Positions 43,241 to 54,109 of a stretch of DNA of 64,000 bases are shown one piece after another. How positions within the stretch are numbered: the stretch's first letter is position 1; every line of letters starts with the position of its first letter. The stretch comes from Penium margaritaceum (taxonomy: Eukaryota; Streptophyta; Zygnematophyceae; Desmidiales; Peniaceae): contig SZWC01006683.1 of NCBI GenBank assembly GCA_023375785.1, positions 8,798-72,797 on the forward strand, written 5' to 3'. Made by a program: the position numbers and the translations under genes. Under the pieces are notes generated by a model. The model was not told where the DNA came from, made no database searches, and saw nothing but the letters and a program-made list of their open reading frames with translations.

Positions 43241-45905
43241 AGACAGCGGCGGGCCGAGAACCTGCTCAAGGTCGTTCACAGTGATATGTGCGAGCCGATC
43301 AAGACGCCGTCCATTGGGGGTGCGATGTACTTCGTCACCTTCATCAACGATTAGAGCAGAAAACTCTACATCTTATTCATGAAGTGGAAGAGAAATGTAC
43401 TGGACTAGTTGAAGAAGTACGTAGCAGCGGGGGAGAGGCAGACAGGCCGCAAGATCAGAGCGCTACGCATAAACAATGGCACCAAGTATGTGGCCAGCGG
43501 AGGGTGGCTAAAGGAGCAAGGATTGAGTGGCAGCCGACAACTCCGTACACACCTCAATCTAATGGCGTGGTAGAGCGCATGAACCAAATGCTGCTCGCAA
43601 TGACACGGACAATGCTCGTGGATACAAAGTTTTCATAGAGCCTGTGGGCCGAGGTCGTGAGCTCGGCGTGCAAGATAATCAACCTCACCCCAAGGGCAGT
43701 GCTGAAGGGGAAGGGTGGCTGGTAGACGCCACAGGAGTCGTGGAGCGGGCGCCAACCAAGCGTGGCACACCTGAAGGCGTTTGGGTACAAGGCGCATGCG
43801 TTGGTACAGGACGCACAAAGAAAAGACTCCAAACTGGACCCGCGTGCAAAGGTGTATGCATTCTTCGGGTATGAGAGTGCGCCCAAGGCGTATTGCCTCT
43901 TTGACCCACAAGCGCAGGACGTCATCACCATCCACTACGTCATGTTTGATGAGCAACAGAGCTACTGCAGCAGGAACACCATCGACGCAGCGCACTCTCC
44001 AAAGCAGGGGGGGTGGTTCCAAATCCTTGAACGTGAGGAGCCAGCGGCTGCAGAGGTCGATGACGGGTCTTCCGAGAACGACGATGCTGGAGCGCAGTAG
44101 TGTAACGCAGTAGGTACAGATGCCGCTGGAGCGCAAGATACAGCAGCTAACGTGGGGGAGCCCGTGGCCGAGGACAACGTTGCAAGAGGGCAGTAGCAGG
44201 ACCTGCAGCCAGCGTCATCAAGGTCGCCGTGTCGCAGCCAAAGGCAGCGCAATGCGGCAAAGCGGTACATCGCGCAGTGCATGATGGCAGTCGTAACGGA
44301 GCTGAAAACCGTGCAAGAGACGCTTGCACGGCCTGACGGGAAGCAGTGGGGCGAAGCAATAAAGTCTGAACTTGCATCCCTTGCTGAGAATGACACTTGG
44401 GAGCTGGTGGATCGGCCTGAGGGGGCAAAGGTGATCAGCTCCAAGTGGGTGTTCAAGGTGAAGCTCACCAGAACAACAAAGTGGAAAAGTATAAGGTGCG
44501 GCTAGTGGCGAAGGGGTATGCGGAGCGGAAAGACGAACACTACGATGAGACGTTTGCGCCCGTCGCCAAGTTTACGAACATCCGGATGATCCTCGCGGTG
44601 GCAGCCACAAAGGATAGAGAGATCCACCGAAATGGATGTCAAGATGACATTCATGAATAGAATCATCGACAAGGAGATCTACCTTGAGGTGCCGGAGGGG
44701 GTGGATCCGCTGGAGGGCAAGGTGTGCAAGCCGCGGAAGGCCTTGTATGGGCTAAAACAGGCGCCCAGGTGCTGGTACCAGCACATGGTCAGCTACATGG
44801 CGGAGCTCGGCTTCAAGCGGTGTGAGTTAGAACACAGCGTGTACGTGCAGCGCAGCAAGGGACTCCATCAAATTGTCGCACTCTACATGGACGATCTGAT
44901 CCTGTGTTCATCAGATCTGGCGGCTTTGCAGCAGCTCAAGGAGTAGTTGAGCAGCAGATTTAAGATGACGGACATGGAGTAGCTGGAGTACTACCTTGGG
45001 ATGAGCATCATAAGGAACCGGAGGGCACGCACGCTTGAGCTGGGCCAGGTCAAGTGCGTGGCCGAGGTCCTGAAGTGGTAGGGCAAGGAGGAATGCAAAC
45101 CAGTGCGCAATGTGGTCTCCACAAGCTCTGAGCTGAGTGGTGCGATGGCACCGCAAACTAACGAGGAGAAGGAGGATATGGTGGAGGTGCCCTACCAATC
45201 TGTGGTGGGCAGCCTGATGTATGCCATGGTGGCTACTTGGCTGGACCTGGCCTACGCGGCGGGTCAGGTGGGCAGGTACGTGGCCAACCGTGGGCCACTA
45301 CACAGGCACGCAGTCAAGCGCATCCTGCGGTACTTGCAGGCAATGCGGCACGCGCGCCTGAAGCACAATGGACAGGGGAGGTCAGACCCCTTGCGGCTGG
45401 TTTGCTACACTGACGCAGACTACACCGGCAATGTGGACAAGAGGAGGTCTACTTCCGGCTATGTGTTCTTCCTTACAGGTGCAACGGTCTCATGGTGCAA
45501 CAGGAAGTAGGACTTTGTAGCCACCTCCACAGTGGAGGCGGAGTACATCGTTCTGGCCGAGGCCGTCAAGGAAGCAGGGCGGCTCCGCAGATGTCTGGGA
45601 GAGCTGGGCATGCCGCAGCAGGAGCCTGCGGTGCTCCATGAGGACAACACTTGCTCCATCCCGCTGACCAACAACTCGACGCAGCACAGGAGGATGAAGC
45701 ATATCGATGTGTCCTACCATTACGCGTGCGACATGGTGGAGAAGGGACAGGTTGTGTTGTAGCATTGCAGTGCAAAGCACATGCTTGCAGATTGCTTGAC
45801 CAAGGTGCAACCCCAGGATTGGCACGTGATCAGCCTTGCAGAGTTTGGGTTGACAAGCTGTGAAGGTCTTGAAGGCAAAGGAGTAGACGAGCGAGAGTGA
45901 GCATG
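43240..45905 (+). pseudogene. Copia-4 integrase, RT and RNase H
   Basis: Integrase: LKVVHSDMCEPI-type start near 43265, TPYTPQSNGVVERMNQMLLA near 43540, HLKAFGYKAHALVQDAQ and KVYAFFGYESAPKAY near 43765-43890. RT: WELVDRPEGAKVISSKWVF near 44400, YGLKQAPRCWYQHMVSYM near 44750, catalytic YMDDLILCSS near 44885. RNase H: YTDADYTGNVDKRRSTSGYV near 45410, MEAEYIVLAEAVKEAGRLRR near 45532. Broken in several places. Confidence 0.9.
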
Positions 45906-45928
45906 AGGCATCCGGCATGGAAGGTGCA

Positions 45929-45937
45929 CGGGGGAGG
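45929..45937 (+). promoter_or_regulatory. Copia-4 polypurine tract
   Basis: CGGGGGAGG immediately upstream of the 3' LTR. Confidence 0.75.
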
Positions 45938-45938
45938 T

Positions 45939-46652
45939 TGTTTAAAGGTGCCCCTGCCATGGATGCCGTTTTTCGTTTTCGTGGTTCGACCACTAGAGAG
46001 TAGTTGGATATGTGATCTGATTGCAGATTTGTAATGCTTGGATTTGTACATGCAGTTTTGAGCTTTCAGTTGCTCGATTTGGTTACGAATTCAGAAGTTA
46101 GCCCCATCCAAAGTTCGGGTGGTAGGGCGGGTGGAATCTGGCATCCTTCCGGGGTTGATGGGATACTCCACCGCCGGTAGTCTCTGTTCAGCTCCGACTG
46201 GCTCCATAGACCCCAAGGCCATAGAGGAAGCAACCAGGGAGGTCCCCTGGACCAGGGCAAGCTGCCCTTTGACTCGCCAATCAAAAGGCGTTCCGAGAGC
46301 TGTCGTCGGCTCATGTTGGAGACGGTCCGTATGGGCGGCAGCCAAACGCGGCTCCACCAAGGATTACTTTGATGGACGTGGCAGGGGCTATACTGCTCTG
46401 TTTTGGGCGTTCTTGGATGCGATGGAAAGCTCAGATCACAGGCTATGAGAATCTGATGGAATTTCACCAAAATCACAAAACCATTAACGGTCTACATCCT
46501 TTCTCAGTTTCTGCAACCTGCATTTCGCCAGGATTCTTCTCCCTTGGTGTTGTGGCAAGCTAAAGCACACACCTCCCTTGGAAGTCTCTTTGCACTAAAC
46601 AGCCATGGAGACTTGTGGTAGTTAAGAGCTCACCAGGATAGCATTCTTGACA
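45939..46652 (+). repeat. Copia-4 3' LTR
   Basis: Partner of 41374-42086, beginning TGTTTAAAGGTGCCCC. Confidence 0.85.
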
Positions 46653-47360
46653 GATAACCTTTCCCTTCATTCCTCCCCCTTAGCTTTTAGGATGGACGGC
46701 ATAGGAAACACTCATTTTTTCTCCACTCCCTCTCCCACCACACCGTATCCATTCATTGCGGACGTACTCAGCAACCTTTTGGATACGTTAGCTCATCAGC
46801 GGGCCACCCGTCAACGATGGTGATCATAGGACTCGAATTGTCCGGCAAGTCCAGGGGGAGGATTATGGCTTGCTGCTGAGGGTCCACCTTCCACACATTG
46901 GATACACACTTGACAGTGGGGGACTCAATCTACTGCAGGATCTCCATGATTTCTTTGTCTTTGCTAGCTTGAAGGGTGACGAGCCTCTTGAAGATGAAGT
47001 GATGTTTTATAAGGTTTCTAGACTGGTCGATGGTGGAGAGTTTCTTCCCGGCCTCCACAATCTCCGTGCATCCTTGGATGTGTATGCGCTGTACTGGAGC
47101 AAGTGTAAAAACCAACTAATCAAGTTCTTTCTTGTCGCGCGTTTTGTACTTGTCTACTTCCTCCAGTGTCGCCGTATCCGGAGGGGCAGTTTCTTCACCC
47201 TTTGACCAGCCCAAGCATGCCCTTGCTATCAAGGTAGACCTAAAACTTCCATTCCATAAGGAGAAGCCATTCTCGTAAAACTTCAAGATGGCGCCGATGC
47301 TCTCTGCTCTATCGTTACCATGGCTCAGGGAGGTTGTTTGAAAGTTGTAGAGCTAGGGTC
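46653..47360 (-). pseudogene. Copia-5 gag (5' part)
   Basis: On the minus strand a Copia gag is recognisable by KRLVTLQASKDKEIMEILQ near 46930-46990 and, in neighbouring reading, VAEYVRNEW near 46740, resembling VAEYIRNEA of Copia-6. Broken. The rest lies at 40870-41373 beyond Copia-4. Confidence 0.62.
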
Positions 47361-47768
47361 CTTGTAGGAACATCGGCCAATAACCATTAATTGGATTTAG
47401 TGGATGTATAGGCACACTCAAAGATGCCTAACTATCGCTGATACGCACTACCAATGTTTGGAGCAACCTATGGACACCTCTGGTAAAGACTGTGAAGTAC
47501 AAGTACCACATACCAAGAGTGGACAAATTTTTTGCATTCAGTAGAACTGACTTGAACCAGGATTCTTAACTTTGAGCATAGAAAGTTTAAATCTGAATAC
47601 TATAGTCGGTGATCAAAGCTGTCTAACGCATACAAGAATTCTCAATTTGGAGTAGTAGAGCCTTTGCTACGACTGTCAATGTAACCCTTGGTGGATCCGT
47701 CCACAATGCCTTGCATGCTAAGCTTGGAGAAGGGTTTCAGGGAATTCACATGGTGCGGTCCTGACGTT
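47361..47768. other. Probable Copia-5 leader
   Basis: No coding motif. It lies between the gag remnant and a primer-site-like sequence, as a leader would. Confidence 0.45.
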
Positions 47769-47781
47769 GCTCTGATCCGAG
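47769..47781 (-). promoter_or_regulatory. Primer-site-like sequence next to a shared LTR
   Basis: Minus-strand CTCGGATCAGAGC holds the exact 8-mer ATCAGAGC of the Met-tRNA primer site and stands where Copia-5 would need it. Confidence 0.5.
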
Positions 47782-47789
47782 TCTAGTGG

Positions 47790-48685
47790 TTCACGTCTTC
47801 TGTTTTGGGAGAATCTGAGACTGAGCGTGAGTTTTCTGGTCGCCTCACGCTATGTGAGAAGGTTTTCAGAGACAATCAATTTGCGAAGGGAAAAACACAA
47901 TTTAACATTTGTTTCTATACATGGAGGTTATCGGATCATTTATAGGGCTAGTCATGAGGTCTCCAACAAACCAAACCGTACACGATTCGGCCAAGCGTAG
48001 CCGAAGTTACGCTTGCCAAAGCGCAGATCTCACCCACAACAAAAGCCTGACGCCGCCACACAGCGTGGTGCCTTCCTTCACGTGCAAAGCGCCTTCCGGA
48101 GTTGAAAATCCCATTGCACATGATGGCTGGGTCCCCTGAGCTGTTTCTACGCACCTTTTGCACTTTTGAGTCGAGTTTGGTGATGGGGTGTGATGAAGTT
48201 CAAAACCTGTCATCGGACTGGCAGTCAGAATTTTGACAAAGTCTGCGAGTAACAAAACGTATTACTTAGTTTCGGACGCCGAGCCAGGATTTTGGCAAAG
48301 TCCCTCAGTAACGAACTGCACTATAGGATCCAGTGGATTATCCACCGGACGCCTCGGCAGACCTTCTGGAGAAAAATATCCAGATGGTGCTTTTGTTACT
48401 TGGTCAGGTCGATTATCCACCTGAAGTCAAGTCACAGCCAACTCCCAGAGCTGTTGCGTACACCCCAACTTTGGAGGCTCATATCTCCCTCGATACTTTT
48501 CCAATTGTGGTGAAAAAACTTCCACCAGATTCAACAACTTGTCAAATTTGCCATGCAATTATCCCATTTAGGATCCGAGTAATCCTCAAGCAGCCAGATC
48601 CAACTGCGAGGATTTTCTTCTCACTGGCAGCTCGTCAGCGCTTCCTGGAGCCGCACCTTGGCATGCGGAGGGGCAACTTACAACA
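47790..48685 (-). repeat. LTR shared by Copia-6 (3' side) and Copia-5 (5' side)
   Basis: On the minus strand it starts TGTTGTAAGTTGCCCC right after the Copia-6 purine tract and ends near 47790 next to a primer-like site. A CTATAAATGATCC TATA box lies near 47934-47946. Two internal near-repeats (TTTGACAAAGTCTGCGAGTAAC and TTTGGCAAAGTCCCTCAGTAAC, about 48230-48315) are seen. About 896 bp. No second copy is in the window, so the extent is inferred. Confidence 0.6.
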
Positions 48686-48728
48686 TTCTCCCCCTTGCAC
48701 CTTCCATGCCCGCTGCCCCAGCTTACTC

Positions 48729-50360
48729 TTAGTCGTCTTCCACTGCATCCTCCAGCCCATTAAAGCTGGTCATCCCAAGTCCGATCACGCTCATCGTGTG
48801 CCAGTCTGTGGGCAAGCAATGCACAAGCATGTTGTGCACGCTGCAATGCTGTAGCACCACTTGCTCCTTTTTGACCATGTCCCGTGCGTAGTGATAACGC
48901 ATGTCGATGTGCTTCATCCTCCTGTGGTGCGTTGGGTCGTTGGCCAGCGAGATGGAGCCGGTGTTGTCCTCTTGCACCACCTTAGGCTCCTGATGCGGCA
49001 CACCCAGCTTCCCCAACAACCTATGGAGCCACAACGCCTCCTTGACCGCCTCGACCAGCGCAATGTACTCAGCTTCCACTGTGGATATGGCGACGTAGTC
49101 CTACTTGCTGCTACACCTTGAGACCGCTATACCAGGGAGGAAGAACACGTAGCCGGATGTAGGCTTCCGGTTGTCTACATCGCTAGCGTAGTCTACATCC
49201 GTGTCGCATACCAGACACAAGGGTCTGCCCACCCCTTGCCGTTGAACCTCAGGCACGCATGTTGCGTTGCCTACAGGTAGCAGAGGATGCGCTTGACCGC
49301 GTGCCAGTGTAGTGGCCAAGGATCAGACACGCACCTGCTGACTTGGCCCACCGTGTAGGCCAGGTCCGGTCGAATCGCCACCATGGCGTACATGAGGCTG
49401 CCCGCCGACGATTGGTAGGGCACCCTTGCCATATCCTCCCCCTCCTATCTTGTTTGTGTTGCCATTACCACACTCCGTTCACAAGTCATGGAGACAGGTT
49501 TGCAGTCCTCTATACCACACCGCTTTATCACTTCGGCCACGTATTTGGCCTGCCCCAGCTCAAACGTGCGTGTCTCCGGTTCCGCATAATGCTTACCTCG
49601 AGGTAGAAATCTAGCTCCCCCATGTCCAACATCTAGAACGTGCTACTCAGCTGCTCTTTCAGCTGCTGTAGCCCCGGCAGGCCTGAGGAGCACAAGATCA
49701 GATCTTCCACGTAGAGTACGATGATCTAAAGAAGCTTCTTGCTCCGCCTTACGTACACGCTGTAATCCGCCTCACAGTGCTTGAAGCTGAGTTGTGCCAT
49801 GAAATTTTCCATCTCTCGGTACGAGCATCGGGGCGATTGTATTCACCCATACAAGGACTTTTGCAACCTGCACACCTTGCCCTCCAGCACCTCTACCCCC
49901 TCTGGCACCTCCATGGAGATCTCTTTGTCGATGATGCTGTCGAGGAAGGCCGTCTTTACGTCCATGTGGTGGAGCTCCATATCCTTCGCTGCAACAACCG
50001 CAAGGATTGTGCGGATGCTTATGAACTTGGCAACAGGGGCAAACGTCTCATTGTAGTGCTAGCCCTTATGCTGTGCGTACGCCTTTGCCACAAACCGTGC
50101 CTTGTTCTTGTCCACCATACATTCCTTTGTGAACTTGGTCTTGAAGACCGACTTGGAGCCGATGACCTTGGAGTCTTTTGGCCTGTCAACCAGCTCCCAC
50201 GTGTCGTCTTTAGCAATGGACTCCAACTCCAGCTTGATGGCGGCGTCCCATTGCTTACCCTTGGGTCGTGCAAGCGCCTCTTGCATGGTAGTTGCCTCCG
50301 ATGATGCAGCCAGCATGCAACGCGTCATGCCGATCCATTGACCAGTGCTTGTGTCCAAAC
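48729..50360 (-). pseudogene. Copia-6 RT and RNase H
   Basis: RNase H: MEAEYIALVEAVKEALWLHR (49079 downwards), RRMKHIDMRYHYARDMV. A YASDVDNRKPTSGYVFFL stretch lies near 49160. RT: DTWELVDRPKDSKVIGSKSV near 50200, and a region read near 49700 where the YxDD motif is expected. Broken. Confidence 0.85.
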
Positions 50361-50559
50361 GTTTCCCCGCTCCTCCTGTTTTGGAGTGTTACCAAAGCTC
50401 GTGTCATTGCTGTTGCTACTAAAGCTCTATTGCTCGTCAAACTCGACATCACATCTGTGGATGATCTCTTGCGTGGGTGGGTCCCAGAGCCGATATGCCA
50501 TTTGCACAGTCTCTTAGCTGAAGAATAGACATGACTTTGCCCGTGGTTCTAGCTTGCTA

Positions 50560-52320
50560 TGGCGTCACTTCACCGCCTGCATCATCGCGTGCGCCTTGTA
50601 CCCGAACACCTTCAGGTGCCCCACGTTTGGCTTTCGCCCGCTCCAAACCTCCTGCGGTGTCTTCCAGCCGCCGTTATCATTCAGCACCACTGTTGGGGTG
50701 AGGTTGATGGTGTAGCTCGCTGTACGCACAGCCTCCGCTCAGAACCCTCGCGCCAACTCTGCATCCACAAGCATGGTCCGCACCATGTTTAGCAGCATCT
50801 GGTTTGCCTACTCCGCAATTTTGTTGGACTGTGGCAAGTATGGTGTACTGGGTTCCCACTTGATGCCCTGTTGCTTCATCCACCCGCTATAGCCCACGTA
50901 CTCTCTGCCATTGTCGCAGTGTAGCCCTCTGACCTTCCGGCCAGTTTGCCTCTCCAGAGCTGCTACGTACTCCTTCAACTGGTCTAAGACATTGCCTTTT
51001 CGCTTCATGAAGTACACATAGAGCTTCCTAATGCACTCATCAATAAAGGTGACAAAGTATCTCAAGCCGGTATTTCAAGGGGTTTTGAATGGTTTGCACA
51101 CGTCATTGTGTATGACCTCTAGCAGGTCCTTTCCGCGAGACGCGTTCTCGTTGAATGGCTTGCGCGATACCTTGCCCAAGATGGAAGGCGCGCACTTTTT
51201 ATGTGCTTTTGCATCTACTACACCGTTGATGACGAGGTCGCACACCATGTCACGCTTAGCCATCTCCTGAACGGCTGCGGGCGATGAATTCCTCAATCGT
51301 TGGTACCAGAGCTGCAGATCAAAGCTTCCTCCCTTGGCCAAGTTGATGACGTGCTCCCGTGATTCTGATGCTCCCGCTGCCATATGGATAACCTTGGTCT
51401 CCACGTTGCAGAGATCAACCTTGCGCTTTGCCTCCAGTACGATGTCACTATCACCGTCAATGCACACCACTGTGCCTTTTCACGGAAGAGCACCTCATAC
51501 CCCTTATCCTTCAAGTGGCTGACACTCAAAATGTCACCCAGGCCGGGGACGTGCTGTACATCACGGATTGTGCACAGCTCCATACCGCCCACCACGACTT
51601 CCACCTCCACGTCGCCTTGGCTGGCCGCCGGCTCGACTTTGTTGTTCGCGACCACTGTTGACTTGGAGGACTTCTTGTAGGTGACGAACCCCGTCTTCTT
51701 GACCTGGTTGTGCTCCTTGGCCCCTGAATCCAAGCACGGCCTATTGGCCTTCTTGAGGAAGTGGTTCTTGTTTTTGTTGTGGAGCGACCTACCTTTGCTA
51801 CTTTTGCCGCCGGTCTTCGCCTTCTCCGGGTACTCACGAGCCCAATAGCCCTTTTTGCCACACTTGCGGCACGCACCTTTCTTGGCGCCCTTCTTGCCAC
51901 CGCCCTTTTCTGTGCTTCCTCAATCCCCACTTCCGCCACCACGAGTTTTGGTGATGAGGGCGGATGAGGAAGAATCCCCTCAGCTCCGGCACTGCGCCTC
52001 GTTACGGATGTACTCTGCGACCGGGCCATAGGTGAGCTTGTCCTCTGACCATCCTCCGAGGACGGTGATGAGTGGACCCCAACTGTCAGGTAGGGCCATG
52101 AGGAGGGCAATTGCCTGTAACTGCCTGTCAATCTTCCACCCCAAGTCATTGCATTGTGAGGTGAGCGGCTCGATTTGTTGCATGGAAGAGACGACATCAT
52201 CCCCCTTCTCGATTCTCACTATGAGGAGCCGCTTCATCGTGGAGATTTTGTTCGCAACCAAGTCGGATTGGTGGATGGCGCAGACTTCTCCATGGAACAA
52301 GAAGAAAGAATAAGATGGTT
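50560..52320 (-). pseudogene. Copia-6 gag, protease and integrase
   Basis: Gag: IHQSDLVANKISTMKRLLIV near 52265 and MALPDSWGPLITVLGGW near 52090. Nucleocapsid region near 51830-51880. Protease region: LDSGAKEHNQVKKTGFVTYK from 51733, VPGLGDILSVSHLKDKGYEV near 51530. Integrase: LWYQRLRNSSPAAVQEMAK near 51300, FVTFIDECIRKLYVYFMKRK near 51050, TPYLPQSNKIAE near 50840. Broken. Confidence 0.87.
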
Positions 52321-53202
52321 GTCAATCATGCTACTTTTCGTGCTTTCGTTGTCAACAATCAAGCAGAACACTCTGTCCCACAGACCCCAAGCCTTGAGAG
52401 TAGCTGAGAACACCTCAAACAGGTTCACTGCGGTGGGACTTTCGGGCACAGCAGGGAAGGATAGGGTAATGGTCTTGATGGTCCAGTTTGCCATCCAATG
52501 TATTGTAACCCCCAAGTACTTCATCTTGTTCTCCACTTTCCACCCGTCAGTGGTAAAACTGATTGTAGAATTTAGCTCAATGAAAATCTTCTTGATGCGT
52601 GCACGGAGTGCCGCAGCAGCGATCAAGATCTGCTGCAAAATCGTCATGTGGCCTGGCAACGTTGCAACTGGATTGGCGTGCCAGAAAGCCTGCTGCAGCC
52701 ACGTCAACTCCATGGGGAGGAAGCTAGCATTCTTGTGGATGAAGTGCTTCCAGATACACGTCTGGAAGTACCTCTTTTCAAACGAAGCGCCGACCGCGGC
52801 CACTCCACGTGCGATGATTGTGTTCTTGGGGTTTACCACAACCATGTTCTCAGTCATGTTCACTGCTGCCAGAGTTGCTTTCTTAAGCTCTTGCATCGCC
52901 TACATCTCCTTGAGGCGTTTCTAGTTCTTATTGTGCTTGATACGGAGATGCTTCCCCGTATTTGACATGCACCCTTGCTTGCATGAGAAGGTTTTTGGGT
53001 AGGAGTTGCACTTGGCTTGCGGGTCATCCGGAGGAGATTCGGTGAGCTTGGTGAAATCGGTCCAAATGACCAAAGTATCACCAGCATGCTTGCGCTTGTC
53101 ACAGGCCTTGAATTCCTGCTCCTTGTCACTGTCACCCTCGCCATCATCGTCATCTGCAGCACGCTGCTTGGCAGGCGCAACAGAATAGGCCTCAGCAGCC
53201 AT
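52321..53202 (-). pseudogene. hAT transposase, N-terminal part with BED zinc finger
   Basis: Starts MAAEAYSVAPAKQRAADDDD at 53202 after an upstream open stretch. A BED-finger follows: Trp47 (LVIWTDFTKL), Cys65, then HLRIKH (His85, His90). The position expected to be the second Cys reads Tyr68. Two in-frame stops interrupt it just after the finger (52921-52923 and 52900-52902). The downstream stretch contains the hAT catalytic core start: ISFTTDGWKVENKMKYLGV (first Asp in TTDGW), the PGSHT-like FPAVPESPTAVN, GLWDRVFCLIVDNEST (second Asp in VDN). About 290 residues, against the usual 600-750: it is cut at the Copia-6 junction near 52320, so the third acidic residue and the dimerisation domain are gone. 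Confidence 0.87.
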
Positions 53203-53364
53203 GGTGTCTGGTGGTCGGGCACAGAATGTGCCTGACACTAAGGCACGAGTGTGCCTAAGGTACGTGTAATGACGCCTACCAGAGCATAGAGTGTAGATTG
53301 GTCTTGTTTGCTGTGTGGTTGTGCTGCTTGCATCAGGACACCTCCAAAAGCAGAGATCGCACAA

Positions 53365-53700
53365 AGAAGTTTATCAACGGCCAAGAAAATTGTCCATGCA
53401 TTGAAAAGTCTTCAACTCAGTAGTTGTGTACAATTGGCCCATGCCAACCATACGTTAAACTGGTGAGCAAATGAAAAGTTTTAAACCATTTGAAAACTGT
53501 TTCGGCCATTAAGTCTTTTGTGTTATAAATGTCAAGGACGTTAACAAATCAACTCGGTCTTTAGCGAGCAAACAGTAACATCATGCAGAAATCAAGCCAT
53601 TTTGAACACCAAAAATCTGCCGCGGGTTTGCGGTATTGAGTATGGTTGAATCTATGACGCGGGTTACCTGCGGCAGGGACTCAAAATACAGCCACACAGG
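53365..53700 (-). other. Probable hAT 5' flank with subterminal-type motifs
   Basis: CCGCGGGTTTGCGG (53620-53633) and CGCGGGTTACCTGCGG (53658-53673) are G/C motifs of the kind found near hAT ends. No terminal inverted repeat or 8-bp target duplication could be identified. Assigned by position upstream of the transposase. Confidence 0.4.
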
Positions 53701-54000
53701 GCAAGTGTATCCTCCGAGGTTGACACGTTGTCGATTGTAGATGTTCTGGAATATCCACTAGTGGAGTATCCACCATGCATGATGTGCATGAGGTACGTTT
53801 AATCGGCCAAGTGGTGATGTAGATTCATGTCAGTCAGGTCGTCGATAACATGTCACCAGACACTATGGATAGGCCAGTAGTGCGATGCCAACTCTTATGA
53901 GGTGGACATGCCTCATCTCTAATCTTCAGCATGCCGCGTAGCGACTATCCGGTTGAAGTCGTGAAATGAACTGGAAGTCGTGGGATTTTCTCCCCCCCCT
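53701..54000. other. Unassigned sequence upstream of the hAT fragment
   Basis: About 300 bases with no motif recognised. Confidence 0.5.
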
Positions 54001-54002
54001 CC

Positions 54003-54100
54003 TCCAGATCTGCGGATCCACGGATCGGATCCTTTGTTGGATCCGGATCCACAAATCAATCCGAGACCCAGGATCCTCGGGCCGGATCCGCGGATCCATG
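54003..54100. repeat. GGATCC-rich cluster
   Basis: Seven GGATCC hexamers within 84 bases (54014, 54027, 54039, 54045, 54071, 54084 and 54092), interspersed with CGCGGATCC. Far above random expectation. Possibly the terminal repeat region of the hAT element. It borders the Copia-7 RNase H remnant. Confidence 0.85.
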
Positions 54101-54109
54101 GATTCTGTG

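Larger units (their letters stand above)
41374..46652 (+). mobile_element. Copia-4, Ty1/copia element inserted in Copia-5
   Basis: 5' LTR 41374-42086, gag about 42130-42960, protease 42955-43240, integrase 43240-43900, RT 44290-45110, RNase H 45190-45900, polypurine tract 45929-45937, 3' LTR 45939-46652. The LTRs differ at roughly 13% of sites by eye, so insertion was some millions of years ago. Broken in about ten places. Its pol is closest to Copia-6 (for example the SEAEYIALVEAVKEA-type RNase H wording and RRMKHIDV). Confidence 0.9.
48686..52320 (-). mobile_element. Copia-6, Ty1/copia element lacking its 5' end
   Basis: Minus strand: gag 51970-52320, nucleocapsid and protease 51290-51970, integrase 50560-51290, RT 49400-50310, RNase H 48730-49400, polypurine tract 48686-48698 followed by an LTR. 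The 5' LTR and gag start are absent: gag stops at a junction with a hAT transposase at about 52320. Broken in roughly ten places. Closest relative in the window is Copia-4. Confidence 0.87.
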
